Of a stretch of 64,000 bases of DNA, positions 1 to 11,048 are shown piece after piece. The DNA comes from Nostoc sp. LPT (lineage in GTDB: Bacteria > Cyanobacteriota > Cyanobacteriia > Cyanobacteriales > Nostocaceae), in assembly GCF_017115165.1 (NCBI RefSeq), contig NZ_JABXKF010000184.1, forward strand, positions 62,001 to 126,000. Reading direction: 5' to 3'. The position numbers were made by a program, and so were the translations under genes. The notes below the pieces were generated by a model, which ran no database searches, was not told the DNA's origin, and was given only the letters and a program-made list of their open reading frames with translations. Every line of letters starts with the position of its first letter. Positions within the stretch are counted from its first letter, which is position 1.

Positions 1-264
1 TTTTTCATACTAAATGCACAAATTAGCAAAGAAATCAACTACTTTAAGATCACTTTTGAAATTAGCTATTTTCAGTCAAAGGAAATACTTTTGTTTCCCG
101 AAATCACTTGCATGTAAATATATATAAAGTGCACGCCGCAAGCTATTGCCAATAATGGTGATGGCAATTTATTTGGGCAGGTGCGCGTAGGTAAAATTCC
201 CTTTGGCAAAAGTTTTTTGGGGAAGCGATCGCACAATAGCTGCCAAATGTAACGGATTGCAACG

Positions 265-270
265 TATAAT
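265..270 (+). promoter_or_regulatory. candidate -10 box upstream of crtP
   Basis: A perfect TATAAT lies about 47 bp before the crtP start codon. No convincing -35 hexamer is visible 16-18 bp upstream, so this is only a candidate promoter for the crtP-crtB operon. The preceding 1-260 stretch holds no gene that I can see; it carries one HIP1 site near 225. Confidence 0.35.
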
Positions 271-310
271 GAGAACGATAAAACGGTTAAGAAATATTGA
301 AGAGCAGTAG

Positions 311-2672
<2,362 letters not shown>

Positions 2673-2674
2673 AT

Positions 2675-2750
2675 AATTAGTCATTTGTCCCTAGTCCTTA
2701 GTCTTCAGTGTTTCATGAATAACTAATGACAAATGACAAATTACTATTGA
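2675..2750. repeat. heptamer-type intergenic repeat
   Basis: Degenerate tandem units of the TAGTCAT / TGACAAA kind (for example TAGTCATTTGTC and ATGACAAATGACAAAT) fill the gap between crtB and tRNA-Ser. The same words recur at several other intergenic sites of this window. Such short tandemly repeated sequences are known from Nostoc/Anabaena genomes. Confidence 0.7.
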
Positions 2751-2791
2751 CTCTTCCCCACAAACCTGCTAACATTGATATTCGTGAGTCA

Positions 2792-2883
2792 GGAGAGGTG
2801 GCTGAGTGGTCGAAAGCGGCAGATTGCTAATCTGTTGTACGGCAGGCAACTCCGTACCGAGGGTTCGAATCCCTCCCTCTCCG
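2792..2883 (+). tRNA. tRNA-Ser (anticodon GCU)
   Basis: A 92-nt class II tRNA. The acceptor stem GGAGAGG (2792-2798) pairs with CCTCTCC before discriminator G at 2883. The T arm is GAGGG-TTCGAAT-CCCTC. The anticodon loop TTGCTAA holds GCT at 2826-2828, and a long variable arm follows, as expected for tRNA-Ser. It reads AGC/AGU codons. The CCA end is not encoded. Confidence 0.97.
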
Positions 2884-3085
2884 TTTTCCAGGTTTTGATA
2901 CACGGAGGATATTCTGTGTAGAAAAACAAATATTAATGCCAGTTAATGCCGAGTAAATACTCCTACTCCCAAAGATGGATGATATGATTTATCCTTTGAA
3001 GTCTTGATAAGATCCAGCTAAGTTATAAATCTAGTTTGGATCTTATTTTTAGGCTCCTAAGTATTTTGAGGAGTGAGAGTGATTT

Positions 3086-4408
3086 ATGAAAAAAATTAGA
3101 ACCGCCTTAGCCTTCAGTATAGCTACCTTAGCAACTGGATTTTTAGTTGGGGCTTGTGGTGATAATAGTACTCCCAACGGTGCAGCTAACAACGGAAGTA
3201 TTTCTACCCCAGCGGCAAACTCAACTACTACAAGCAGTGCTAAAGGACTAAAAATTGGTTCACTGCTACCAACAACAGGCGACTTGGCTTCTGTAGGACA
3301 GCAGATGCTAGGTTCCGTTCCTTTACTTGTTGATACGGTCAACGCTTGCGGTGGAGTGAATGGCGAATCTGTTACTTTGGTGCAAGTAGACGACCAAACC
3401 GACCCGAAAGCTGGAGCCGCCGGTATGACCAAACTAGCAACTTTAGATAAAGTTGCAGGTGTTGTTGGTTCCTTTGCCAGTAGCGTTTCTAGTGCAGCAG
3501 TCTCCATTGCCACACCAAATAAAGTAATGCTGGTTTCTCCTGGTAGTACCAGTCCTGTATTTACCGAAAAGGCTCAAAAAGGCGACTATAAAGGCTTTTG
3601 GGCACGTACAGCCCCCCCCGATACATACCAAGCACTAGCTTTAGCCCAACTTGCCAGAAAAAAAGGTTTCAAGCGAGTTTCTACAGTCGTGATTAATAAT
3701 GACTATGGCGTAGGGTTTGAAAAAGCATTCGTGCAAACTTTTGAAAAATTGGGTGGAACTATAGTTAATAAAGATAAGCCTGTCCGCTACGATCCAAAAG
3801 CCCAAACATTTGATACAGAAGCGGCTGCTGCTTTTGCTGGTAAGCCAGATGCAGTCTTGGCTGTACTCTATGCAGAAACTGGTAGTCTGTTCCTGAAAGC
3901 CGCCTATCAACAAGGTGTGGCAAAGGGAGTACAGATTCTGTTGACAGATGGGGTAAAATCACCGACTTTTCCCGAACAAGTTGGCAAAGGCGGTGATGGT
4001 AAATATATTTTAACAGGAGCGATCGGTACAGTACCGGGTTCCGATGGGAAAGCATTAGAAGCTTTCAACAAGCTGTGGAAAGATAAAAAGGGTGGTGCGC
4101 CAGGGGAATACGCTCCTCAAGCTTGGGATGCAGCTGCTTTATTGACATTGGCGGCGCAAGCTGCTGAGGAAAATACAGGCGTTGGTATAGCCAGCAAAAT
4201 TCGGGAAGTTGCTGATGGGCCTGGCCCAGAAGTTACTGATGTCTGCGAGGGGCTGAAGTTACTTAAAGATGGTAAAAAAATTAACTACCAAGGAGCCAGC
4301 GGCAACGTAGATGTCGATGCTAACGGCGATGTCGTTGGTGTATACGATGTTTGGACAGTAGGAGACGATGGCACAATCAAGGTGATTGACAAAGTTACTC
4401 CTAAATAA
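3086..4408 (+). CDS. ABC transporter substrate-binding lipoprotein (Peripla_BP_6, amino-acid type)
   Basis: Predicted solute receptor of an ABC importer in the branched-chain/neutral amino-acid (LivJ-like) group. The N-terminus has a basic start, a hydrophobic stretch and the lipobox LVGAC with cysteine at residue 24, so the protein should be lipid-anchored on the outer face of the inner membrane. A low-complexity Ser/Thr/Asn linker (about residues 28-52) leads into the binding fold, which starts LKIGSLLPTTGDLASVG. Length is 440 residues. A GAGGAG purine run lies upstream of the ATG. No permease or ATPase genes are adjacent, so it is an orphan component here. It may correspond to NatB of the Anabaena N-I amino-acid transporter, but I cannot prove this. 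Confidence 0.85.
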   Translation: MKKIRTALAFSIATLATGFLVGACGDNSTPNGAANNGSISTPAANSTTTSSAKGLKIGSLLPTTGDLASVGQQMLGSVPLLVDTVNACGGVNGESVTLVQVDDQTDPKAGAAGMTKLATLDKVAGVVGSFASSVSSAAVSIATPNKVMLVSPGSTSPVFTEKAQKGDYKGFWARTAPPDTYQALALAQLARKKGFKRVSTVVINNDYGVGFEKAFVQTFEKLGGTIVNKDKPVRYDPKAQTFDTEAAAAFAGKPDAVLAVLYAETGSLFLKAAYQQGVAKGVQILLTDGVKSPTFPEQVGKGGDGKYILTGAIGTVPGSDGKALEAFNKLWKDKKGGAPGEYAPQAWDAAALLTLAAQAAEENTGVGIASKIREVADGPGPEVTDVCEGLKLLKDGKKINYQGASGNVDVDANGDVVGVYDVWTVGDDGTIKVIDKVTPK

Positions 4409-4464
4409 AAACTAAGGAGTTATGAGTTATAAATTTAATCTTAATAACTCCTAACTCCTAATTC

Positions 4465-5310
4465 TTAAAGCCCGCTGAAGTTGTAACCAACTCCTAACAA
4501 CAAGCCTACATCAGTTTCATCAAAAAATCCGGCATTTATAGCAGCTGTTGCCGTAAATTGAGAAGTTAAAGGCACATCAATGCCAGCAGATGCCAAAAAG
4601 GCAAATTGCGAATCATCACCAGTTTTATAAGCTGCACCCACTCCGACGTAAGGTGCGATCGCTAATGGTTCGCTAAAAGCATCTGCTGATTTGAAGGTAA
4701 AATCATAGGTGATCGGAAGTAAAATTGTGGTGTTATCCCCAAATACGGCTGAGGGTCGCACTGATATAGAATTTGTCAGTCCGATTTTGCTAACTACTGC
4801 AAAGTTACCATCGCCCAAAGACGTGTCACCACCACTCAAACCAATGTTAGCAGCGATCCCAAGATAGCTACTACCACCACTTGTAGTTCTACCTAAATCA
4901 ATATTCGATTGCGCCACTTTGGTAGCAGATGGTTGAGCAGTAGCTTGAGAAGTTGGTTGTACAACAAATTCAGAGGTAAGCGTCGCAGATGAAGTCGCCA
5001 CTGTGCCTGGAACGGGTGTCGGTGTTACACTGGCGTTTTCTTGTATCACAGTGTTGGGCAACTGCTCTACCTTAGTTAAATTTGTGACTGTAAAAGTCTT
5101 AGTTATTTCTGTAGAGAGATTTTGGCTTTCAGTGTCTATTTCTGGATTAAACTCGTTGGGAGACGCTACGGTTGCGGAAGGTTCAGTTAATGGCTGACTA
5201 CTTACCTTGTCTACTGTCTGGGCGCTTGCAGATAAACCGCTACTCAGGAATGCAAGAGCAGCTAAACTTGGCAACCAAAAAACACCTTTATGAAGAAAAA
5301 TAGTATTCAC
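4465..5310 (-). CDS. exported protein with outer-membrane-barrel-like C-terminal domain
   Basis: Unknown function. I choose the GTG start at 5310 because an AGGAG ribosome site (5316-5320) sits five bases before it and it places a good signal peptide (FWLPSLAALAFLSSGLSASA) at the N-terminus; a longer frame to 5400 exists but lacks such a site. A long Thr/Ser/Pro/Val-rich region follows (roughly residues 35-145). The last ~130 residues consist of alternating hydrophobic/polar, glycine-rich strands (for example YLGIAANIGLSGG and VGLLLGVGYNFSG) typical of small outer-membrane beta-barrels. The gene is convergent with the binding-protein gene. Family assignment is inference from composition. Confidence 0.75.
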   Translation of the reverse strand: MNTIFLHKGVFWLPSLAALAFLSSGLSASAQTVDKVSSQPLTEPSATVASPNEFNPEIDTESQNLSTEITKTFTVTNLTKVEQLPNTVIQENASVTPTPVPGTVATSSATLTSEFVVQPTSQATAQPSATKVAQSNIDLGRTTSGGSSYLGIAANIGLSGGDTSLGDGNFAVVSKIGLTNSISVRPSAVFGDNTTILLPITYDFTFKSADAFSEPLAIAPYVGVGAAYKTGDDSQFAFLASAGIDVPLTSQFTATAAINAGFFDETDVGLLLGVGYNFSGL

Positions 5311-5834
5311 ATTCACTCCTAAAACAATGTTGCCACGAAAGATAAAGGTTTTTGTTGATTTAGTCAACAAGTTCGGGCAATACTCAAAATTTAGCATCAA
5401 AAAATCGGTTTGACATCAAGCACTTTACTTGATTTCTCTAGTTAATATTTACTAGCAAAAAACTAAATACTATGGCAATCTTAAATTATTCGTGAGAAAC
5501 AAGACCCCCGACAACTTTTACGACATTGGGAATCTGTGGGTTGCAATTTTCACAAGTTAAATAGAATTGCTAGATATTTATTTTGAATATCCTGAATTTG
5601 ACAGATGACAAATAGTCTTTTTGCTTAAAACTAAGATAGTGTTTGTTAAGGAGGCGATCGCAATTGCGACCTCTCCGATGAAGGGAAGAAGTTTTTTAGC
5701 ATAACTGCCTTGCCGCCAAAGGTAGCTAGATTGTGAAGTGATATTACAAAGCTTGCAAAAATATTTAGAAATTGCCTACAAGGCAAACATAGTTCTAACG
5801 TAGAACCTATTAGGAGAGACTTGAGGCAAATGTG
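5311..5834. other. intergenic region without recognised gene
   Basis: AT-rich stretch between two divergently oriented genes. It contains the promoters of both and one HIP1 octamer near 5653. I see no coding frame that looks real (a minus-strand frame at 5646-5903 overlaps the next gene's start) and no stable RNA. Confidence 0.5.
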
Positions 5835-6152
5835 ATGAGCGACAATAATATTCAAAAGTATCGGTTTGTCTGTACCCTGACTTTCGGTGATATCTACGGT
5901 CAAATAATTGTTTGGTTGATTACAATTACCCTAAGTTTGGCATCAGCTTTGGCGCTGATGGGTGCCAAGCGGCCCGTGTACGCTTTAGCAACAGCAGGTC
6001 TTGTCGTTCTGCTATCGCTACCTTTCTTGTTGTTTGCGTTTGTCACTACCTTGTTAAATCATATTGAAGTCAGTCCTGTAGGGCCGGGAACCAAAATGGA
6101 ACCTATACCAGGTAATGTGTCTCAGCAACAACCTGTACAAGCAACTAGCTAA
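5835..6152 (+). CDS. small conserved membrane protein
   Basis: A 105-residue protein of unknown function. After a short polar N-terminus come two hydrophobic segments suitable as membrane spans (about IIVWLITITLSLASALALMG and ALATAGLVVLLSLPFLLFAF), then a Pro/Gln-rich tail. A GTG at 5832 is an alternative start; the ATG at 5835 is preferred because GAGG at 5823-5826 lies 8 bases upstream. A rho-independent terminator follows, separating it from the dehydrogenase gene. It resembles proteins seen only in cyanobacteria as far as I recall. Confidence 0.75.
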   Translation: MSDNNIQKYRFVCTLTFGDIYGQIIVWLITITLSLASALALMGAKRPVYALATAGLVVLLSLPFLLFAFVTTLLNHIEVSPVGPGTKMEPIPGNVSQQQPVQATS

Positions 6153-6252
6153 AGAGTTAGGAGTTATGAGTTATGAGTTATAAGTCACTCTATCTGTGCC
6201 ATAACTCTTTGTTTTTAACTTTTCACTCCTAATTTCAAAATTTTTTATAACG

Positions 6253-6279
6253 TCCCTGTCTATAAGCAGGGATTTTTTT
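6253..6279 (+). terminator. rho-independent terminator
   Basis: Stem TCCCTG / CAGGGA with an 8-base loop followed by seven T residues, about 100 bp after the stop codon of the small membrane-protein gene. Confidence 0.75.
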
Positions 6280-6365
6280 GTAGAGATGCGACTGTTACAA
6301 CGCACTAGCTGATTAATCACGTCTCTACAATAGAACAGCAGTGGTTTGCAATCAGGGGGCTAATT

Positions 6366-8093
6366 ATGCTGGAACACGATGTGATTATTGTCGGGGGTGG
6401 ATTGGCGGGATGTCGCGCTGCTGTAGAAATTGCCCGCACTGACCCTAGTTTAAATATTGCTGTGGTTGCCAAAACCCATCCAATTCGTTCTCACTCGGTT
6501 GCAGCTCAAGGTGGTATGGCTGCATCGCTGAAAAATGTTGATTCTGAAGATAGTTGGGAAGCACACGCTTTTGATACTGTCAAGGGTTCTGACTACTTGG
6601 CAGACCAAGATGCTGTAGCAATTCTCGCCCAAGAAGCGCCAGATGTGGTAATTGACTTGGAACATCTCGGCGTTTTGTTCTCTCGCTTACCCGATGGGCG
6701 CATTGCCCAAAGGGCTTTTGGCGGACATTCTCACAACCGCACTTGCTACGCTGCTGACAAAACAGGTCATGCGATTTTGCACGAATTGGTTAACAATTTG
6801 CGGCGTTATGGGGTGCAAGTTTACGAAGAGTGGTACGTAATGCGTCTTATTTTAGAAGAAAATGAGGCAAAGGGTGTGGTCATGTTCCATCTTTTGGATG
6901 GACATATAGAGGTGGTGCGGGCTAAGGCGGTGATGTTTGCCACAGGGGGCTATGGTCGCGTTTATAATACCACCTCTAATGATTACGCTTCTTCAGGTGA
7001 TGGTTTAGCAATGACTGCGATCGCAGGTTTACCCCTTGAAGATATGGAATTTGTCCAGTTTCATCCTACTGGTTTATATCCGGTAGGGGTGCTGATTTCG
7101 GAAGCGGTACGGGGAGAAGGGGCGTATCTGATTAATAGTGAAGGCGATCGCTTCATGGCGAATTATGCACCCAGTCGCATGGAACTAGCTCCTCGTGATA
7201 TTACCTCACGAGCGATCGCTTACGAAATTCGCGCCGGACGTGGTATTCATCTCAATGGAAGTGCTGGCGGCCCTTTTGTCTATCTGGATTTACGCCATTT
7301 AGGCAAAGAAAAAATTATGAGTCGTGTTCCCTTCTGTTGGGAAGAAGCCCATCGTTTAGTAGGTGTTGACGCAGTAACTCAACCAATGCCAGTCCGTCCG
7401 ACAATTCACTATTGTATGGGTGGTATACCAGTGAACACCGATGGTCAAGTTCGTAGTAGTGGCGATGGTTTAGTTGATGCTTTCTTTGCTGCGGGTGAAA
7501 CATCTTGTGTTTCCGTACATGGTGCAAATCGTTTGGGGAGTAATTCACTATTGGAATGTGTAGTTTATGGCAAGAGAACTGGGGCTGCGATCGCCAAATT
7601 TGTGCAAAAACGTAAGTTACCCTCTGTAGATGAGCAACGGTATGTAACAGAAGCCCAGCAACAAATTCAAGCTTTGCTAGAACAACCAGGACAGTACCGT
7701 ATTAACCAAGTCCGTGAAGCTTTTCAGGATTGTATGACTGAGTACTGCGGTGTTTTCCGCACTCAGGCATTAATGACTGAAGGTTTAAAGAAACTAGAAG
7801 AAATACAACAAAAATATCCTCAAATTTATTTAGATGACAAAGGTAGTTGTTGGAATACAGAACTCGTAGAAGCCTTAGAGTTGCGAAGTTTAATGGTAGT
7901 GGGACAAACTATTTTGGCATCAGCTCTGAATCGCCAAGAAAGTCGTGGCGCTCATTTCCGCGAAGACTATTCCCAGCGAGATGATACGAACTTTCTCAAA
8001 CACACAATGGCTTACTATTCACCAGCCGGAATTGATATTCAATATCGATCGGTGGCGATTACCATGTTTGAGCCAAAAGAGCGGAAGTATTAG
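6366..8093 (+). CDS. sdhA: succinate dehydrogenase / fumarate reductase flavoprotein subunit
   Basis: FAD-containing catalytic subunit that oxidises succinate (or reduces fumarate) and feeds electrons to the quinone pool of the thylakoid/plasma membrane. The 575-residue protein starts with the FAD motif [15 protein letters not shown], followed by SHSVAAQGG, where the histidine is the usual covalent flavin attachment site. The active-site region is represented by [11 protein letters not shown] and [10 protein letters not shown], and [12 protein letters not shown] is the C-terminal FAD contact. No iron-sulfur (sdhB) or membrane-anchor gene is adjacent, which is common in cyanobacteria where sdh genes are scattered. 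ATG at 6366 directly precedes the FAD motif. Confidence 0.95.
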   Translation: MLEHDVIIVGGGLAGCRAAVEIARTDPSLNIAVVAKTHPIRSHSVAAQGGMAASLKNVDSEDSWEAHAFDTVKGSDYLADQDAVAILAQEAPDVVIDLEHLGVLFSRLPDGRIAQRAFGGHSHNRTCYAADKTGHAILHELVNNLRRYGVQVYEEWYVMRLILEENEAKGVVMFHLLDGHIEVVRAKAVMFATGGYGRVYNTTSNDYASSGDGLAMTAIAGLPLEDMEFVQFHPTGLYPVGVLISEAVRGEGAYLINSEGDRFMANYAPSRMELAPRDITSRAIAYEIRAGRGIHLNGSAGGPFVYLDLRHLGKEKIMSRVPFCWEEAHRLVGVDAVTQPMPVRPTIHYCMGGIPVNTDGQVRSSGDGLVDAFFAAGETSCVSVHGANRLGSNSLLECVVYGKRTGAAIAKFVQKRKLPSVDEQRYVTEAQQQIQALLEQPGQYRINQVREAFQDCMTEYCGVFRTQALMTEGLKKLEEIQQKYPQIYLDDKGSCWNTELVEALELRSLMVVGQTILASALNRQESRGAHFREDYSQRDDTNFLKHTMAYYSPAGIDIQYRSVAITMFEPKERKY

Positions 8094-8175
8094 CCAAAGG
8101 TAAATTTATATGAGAAATCGAGGGGACTGCAAAAATTTTGTCCACCTCGATTAAGAATATGAAATGATTAAGTTA

Positions 8176-8376
8176 TCAATCAGAACCTAATTGTTTTTGA
8201 ATCACAGCTATTATCTTTTCTTCCCAAGCCGGATCGTTTAATTTTATTGCAGCATCACGATGACGAGATTTTCGTCTATCCATATAAGCATAAAAGGCTT
8301 CCTTATCATCCTTGTGTGTAATAAAGTAACTCTTTAGCTCTTGGTCGCTCATTGCTGCATAGTTTACCTTATTCAT
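8176..8376 (-). CDS. small DUF6887-like protein
   Basis: Unknown function; 66 residues. The core MSDQELKSYFITHKDDKEAF is shared with the neighbour at 8755 (MTNTELKQYISKHRNEEEAF), showing that the two are paralogues. From memory this is the cyanobacterial DUF6887 family, usually found next to DUF6888 genes, exactly as here (the partner lies immediately upstream). The start codon lies inside the third copy of a 19-bp tandem repeat. No catalytic motif is visible; the protein is small, charged and probably helical. Confidence 0.75.
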   Translation of the reverse strand: MNKVNYAAMSDQELKSYFITHKDDKEAFYAYMDRRKSRHRDAAIKLNDPAWEEKIIAVIQKQLGSD

Positions 8377-8427
8377 AGTTCTACACTACATTCATGGTTC
8401 TATACTACATTCATGGTTCTATACTAC
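8371..8427. repeat. three 19-bp tandem repeats at a gene junction
   Basis: Units at 8371-8389, 8390-8408 and 8409-8427; the last two are identical and the first differs at two positions. Read on the minus strand each unit contains ATGAAT. The stop of the upstream DUF6888-like gene falls in the 8409 unit (as ATGA) and the start of the downstream DUF6887-like gene falls in the 8371 unit. Confidence 0.9.
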
Positions 8428-8602
8428 CATCTGGCGTAATTTCTAGCTCTATTCCTTCATTTTGACCAGCTAATATAAATATATTGAGCGATCGTTCATC
8501 TAATCGCACGATGTGAATTGGCTGAAACATTACATTTGTAAGTTGATGGCAAAGTCTATATAAGGATTGTAGCTGTTCAACTCTTGGTTGTAGCTCGTCC
8601 AT
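8411..8602 (-). CDS. small DUF6888-like protein
   Basis: A 63-residue protein of unknown function. The segment LYRLCHQLTNVMFQPIHIVR followed by NIFILAGQNEGIELEITPDG is what I recall for cyanobacterial DUF6888 proteins. It is co-directional with, and 34 bp upstream of, the DUF6887-like gene at 8176, so the two probably form one transcript. The pairing is typical of these families, but no biochemical role is known to me; a toxin-antitoxin-like module is only a speculation. Confidence 0.7.
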   Translation of the reverse strand: MDELQPRVEQLQSLYRLCHQLTNVMFQPIHIVRLDERSLNIFILAGQNEGIELEITPDGSIEP

Positions 8603-8754
8603 AAATTTTCTCTTTATAAATCTATATGTAACAAACTTAATAATATAAACTCATCCAGCGATGCTCTCATAGTTGTGATTCTCACATCCTATTTAGCATT
8701 CCAAATGAACTTCCCCTTCTCACCGGGTCAATATGGGAATTGGAAATTTGTTCT

Positions 8755-8964
8755 ATGATGCAGAACCTCAACCAAATGACCAATACTGAATTAAAGCAGT
8801 ATATTTCAAAACATAGAAATGAAGAAGAAGCGTTTCGGGCTGCATTGCAAGTTTTGATGAGTCGTTGTGACTGTGCTACACAACACCCTTATCCTTTCGA
8901 TCTTGACAATCCTGAGAAAGAGGTAGAAGCCCTTTTAAAAGAGAAAATCAATCGAGCTAAGTGA
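8755..8964 (+). CDS. small DUF6887-like protein, divergent paralogue
   Basis: About 69 residues. The N-terminal half aligns with the gene at 8176 (TELKQYISKHRNEEEAF against QELKSYFITHKDDKEAF). The C-terminal half differs and carries a lysine-rich end (EALLKEKINRAK). Start candidates are ATG 8755, ATG 8758 and the upstream TTG 8740; 8755 best matches the paralogue's N-terminus. It is divergent from the DUF6888-DUF6887 pair. Function unknown. Confidence 0.65.
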   Translation: MMQNLNQMTNTELKQYISKHRNEEEAFRAALQVLMSRCDCATQHPYPFDLDNPEKEVEALLKEKINRAK

Positions 8965-9219
8965 TTTCTATGGTTTATAGTTTAAATTGAGGCTTAGTAC
9001 AGCTTTACATAAGTTCATAGCGAATTGACAGAGGAAAACTTTTGAGGCTAGGGTGAGCAACAGGAGTTGTCCTCAAGCATCCAAGATATGACTGGTCAGC
9101 AAAAAACCTACAGGATTCTACGATCGCACCTACAAAATGTAGGATTTAGCAGTAAGTGCGAAGATATTTTCTGTATGCCGTAAAATTCTTACTATAAAAA
9201 CAAGATTTTTATTTAAAAT
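8965..9219. other. intergenic region
   Basis: No coding frame seen. A short inverted repeat CCTACA...TGTAGG (about 9129-9144) spans part of it. The segment just before the next gene is AT-rich and probably holds its promoter. Confidence 0.4.
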
Positions 9220-9402
9220 ATGAGCGATTTACAAACTTGGTATATTGTCAAGCGTTCTGGTGGAAACTGCGAAATTATCCCCAGTGACCAAGTTGGCGAC
9301 AATAATTTAGAAATTCTAGAACAGTGGGGACCTTTTACGCAAGAAGAAGCGATCGCTCGACGTGTCGGACTTATTAGGGCTGGGAAGTGCCAACCAGTTT
9401 AA
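9220..9402 (+). CDS. small conserved cyanobacterial protein
   Basis: A 60-residue protein starting MSDLQTWYIVKRSGGNCEI. The pattern 'W-x-I-V-K-R ... W-G-P-F-x-x-x-E-A-I-A-R-R-V-G-L-I-R-A-G-K-C-x-P' looks like a compact conserved domain that I have seen in cyanobacterial genomes without an assigned function. It is a complete frame with its own start and stop, 80 bp from the convergent protease gene. Confidence 0.7.
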   Translation: MSDLQTWYIVKRSGGNCEIIPSDQVGDNNLEILEQWGPFTQEEAIARRVGLIRAGKCQPV

Positions 9403-9481
9403 GCTAGGAGTTAGGTAGTTGACAGTGACGCTCTTTATTCCTAACTCCTTACGATTCACTCTTAACTTTATTCCTAACTCT

Positions 9482-10765
9482 TCATTTTTCTGCTGTAGGT
9501 GTTCCCTTAACAGCAATTTTTTTACCTATTACTTCCACCGCTTTAGCAAATTGAGGGTCTGCTAAAGTAGCTAATTTGTCACGTTCATGGAGCCACAAAT
9601 CCTCCATCTGCTTTTTGGTCAAATCCACCTTCACATCTGGTGAAATGCCTTTGTGATTAATATCTGTACCATTGGGGGTATAGTAATGAGCAATTGTCAC
9701 CGCCAATCCTGAACCATCTTCCAGGGGACGCACCGATTGCACTAGTCCCTTACCAAAGGTTTGAGTCCCGACCAAAGTAGCACGTTTATTATCCTGCAAA
9801 GCCCCTGAAAGGATTTCACTGGCACTAGCTGAACCTTTATCTACCAGCACCACCAATGGTTTATTAGTCAAGGCTCGTCCGTTTGCTTTTTCGTTTTCTG
9901 CCTCTCCTTGGCGTTCAACAGTGGAGACAATCTTACCTTTATCTATCCACATCCGGGCAATATCCACGCTGGAGAAAAGTAAGCCGCCTGGATTACCACG
10001 CAGATCGAGAATATATCCAGCTACCTTTTTGTTTTCTAAATTTTTGATGGCAGTTTGCATTTCTTTACCAGCATTGGCGCTGAACTGGTTCAAGCGAATG
10101 TAACCAAGATTGCCTGCTGGGGTTTTCTTTTCAGAAAACTTAACTGGATGGATTTCAATTCGCGCCCGTGTAATGTCAAATTGTTTTATCTGCTTGTCGC
10201 GCTGAATAGTCAAGTTGACTTTCGATCCTGCCTCACCCCTAATTAAGGATACTGCCTGATTGGTATCCATCCCCTTGGTATCTTTGCCGTTAATTTTGAG
10301 GATGATATCTTTTGCCAAAACACCAGCTTTAAAAGCTGGTGTATCCTCGATTGGCGCAATTACAACCAATTGCTTGGTTTTTTCATCCTGACCAATCGTG
10401 ATCCCAATCCCTGTCAATTCTCCAGAGGTATCCACTTGCATATTCTTGAATTCCTCTGGATCCATAAACCTGGTGTAGGGATCTTCTAGCTTTTTCAGCA
10501 TTTCCCGAATGGACTTATACGCATCCTGCGGATTACTGTAGGACTTGCTCAAGTATTCCTTACGAACAGCTTGCCAATCTACCTGATTAAAAGTACCGTC
10601 TACATATTGGCGCTGAACAATTTGCCAAACTTCATCTACTAATTCTTTGGGACTTGCTTTAAATAAAGCCTGACCTTGTGAGTGAATGCCAAGGCTAATA
10701 GCACCGAGCGTGGAGAGTGTTACTGCCGTAGCACCCAAAACAAGCCTACTTTTTGTAATCACCAT
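9482..10765 (-). CDS. carboxyl-terminal processing protease (S41, CtpA/B/C type)
   Basis: Periplasmic or lumenal serine protease that trims C-termini; in cyanobacteria one member (CtpA) matures the D1 protein of photosystem II. With the start at 10765 the protein is 427 residues and begins with an export signal (LVLGATAVTLSTLGAISLGI). A PDZ domain follows (about residues 95-190: GELTGIGITIG, IAPIEDTPAFKAGVL). The protease domain has YILDLRGNPGGL and the Ser-Lys dyad in GSASASEIL and TFGKGLVQ. An upstream ATG at 10828 is in frame but would bury the signal peptide. Which Ctp paralogue it is cannot be decided here. It lies downstream of ispG in the same orientation, separated by about 280 bp including repeats. 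Confidence 0.93.
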   Translation of the reverse strand: MVITKSRLVLGATAVTLSTLGAISLGIHSQGQALFKASPKELVDEVWQIVQRQYVDGTFNQVDWQAVRKEYLSKSYSNPQDAYKSIREMLKKLEDPYTRFMDPEEFKNMQVDTSGELTGIGITIGQDEKTKQLVVIAPIEDTPAFKAGVLAKDIILKINGKDTKGMDTNQAVSLIRGEAGSKVNLTIQRDKQIKQFDITRARIEIHPVKFSEKKTPAGNLGYIRLNQFSANAGKEMQTAIKNLENKKVAGYILDLRGNPGGLLFSSVDIARMWIDKGKIVSTVERQGEAENEKANGRALTNKPLVVLVDKGSASASEILSGALQDNKRATLVGTQTFGKGLVQSVRPLEDGSGLAVTIAHYYTPNGTDINHKGISPDVKVDLTKKQMEDLWLHERDKLATLADPQFAKAVEVIGKKIAVKGTPTAEK

Positions 10766-10904
10766 AATGACAGCTGCATCAGAGGGAAAATTTATAGTCA
10801 GTAAGCTCAATCTAACACAGGCTACCACTTACAGACCAAGTATGTATTCTTAATTTGAACAAAATACTTGACATTCAGGCGATTTTGGTAGCTAAAAAAT
10901 ACAA

Positions 10905-11048
10905 AGTTTTTGGGAATGGGGCATTGGGCATGGGACAGAAGAGGCAGAGGGGCAGGGGGAAGGGTGCAGAGGAGAGGAATTTTCCCCCTGCTCCCTGCTC
11001 CCTCATCTCCCTCATCTCCCCACTGCTTCCTCTGCCCCTCTGCTCCCT
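10905..11048. repeat. purine-rich then pyrimidine-rich short-repeat tract
   Basis: Runs such as GGCAGAGGGGCAGGGGG followed by the complementary style CCCTGCTCCCTCATCTCCC give a long imperfect inverted repeat between ctp and ispG. The same vocabulary recurs at 15510, 17660, 23461, 28510 and 39388, so it is an intergenic repeat family and not a gene. Confidence 0.7.

Noticed and set aside
5003-5197. Plus-strand frame in the barrel-protein gene
   Set aside because: Antisense shadow without a start context.
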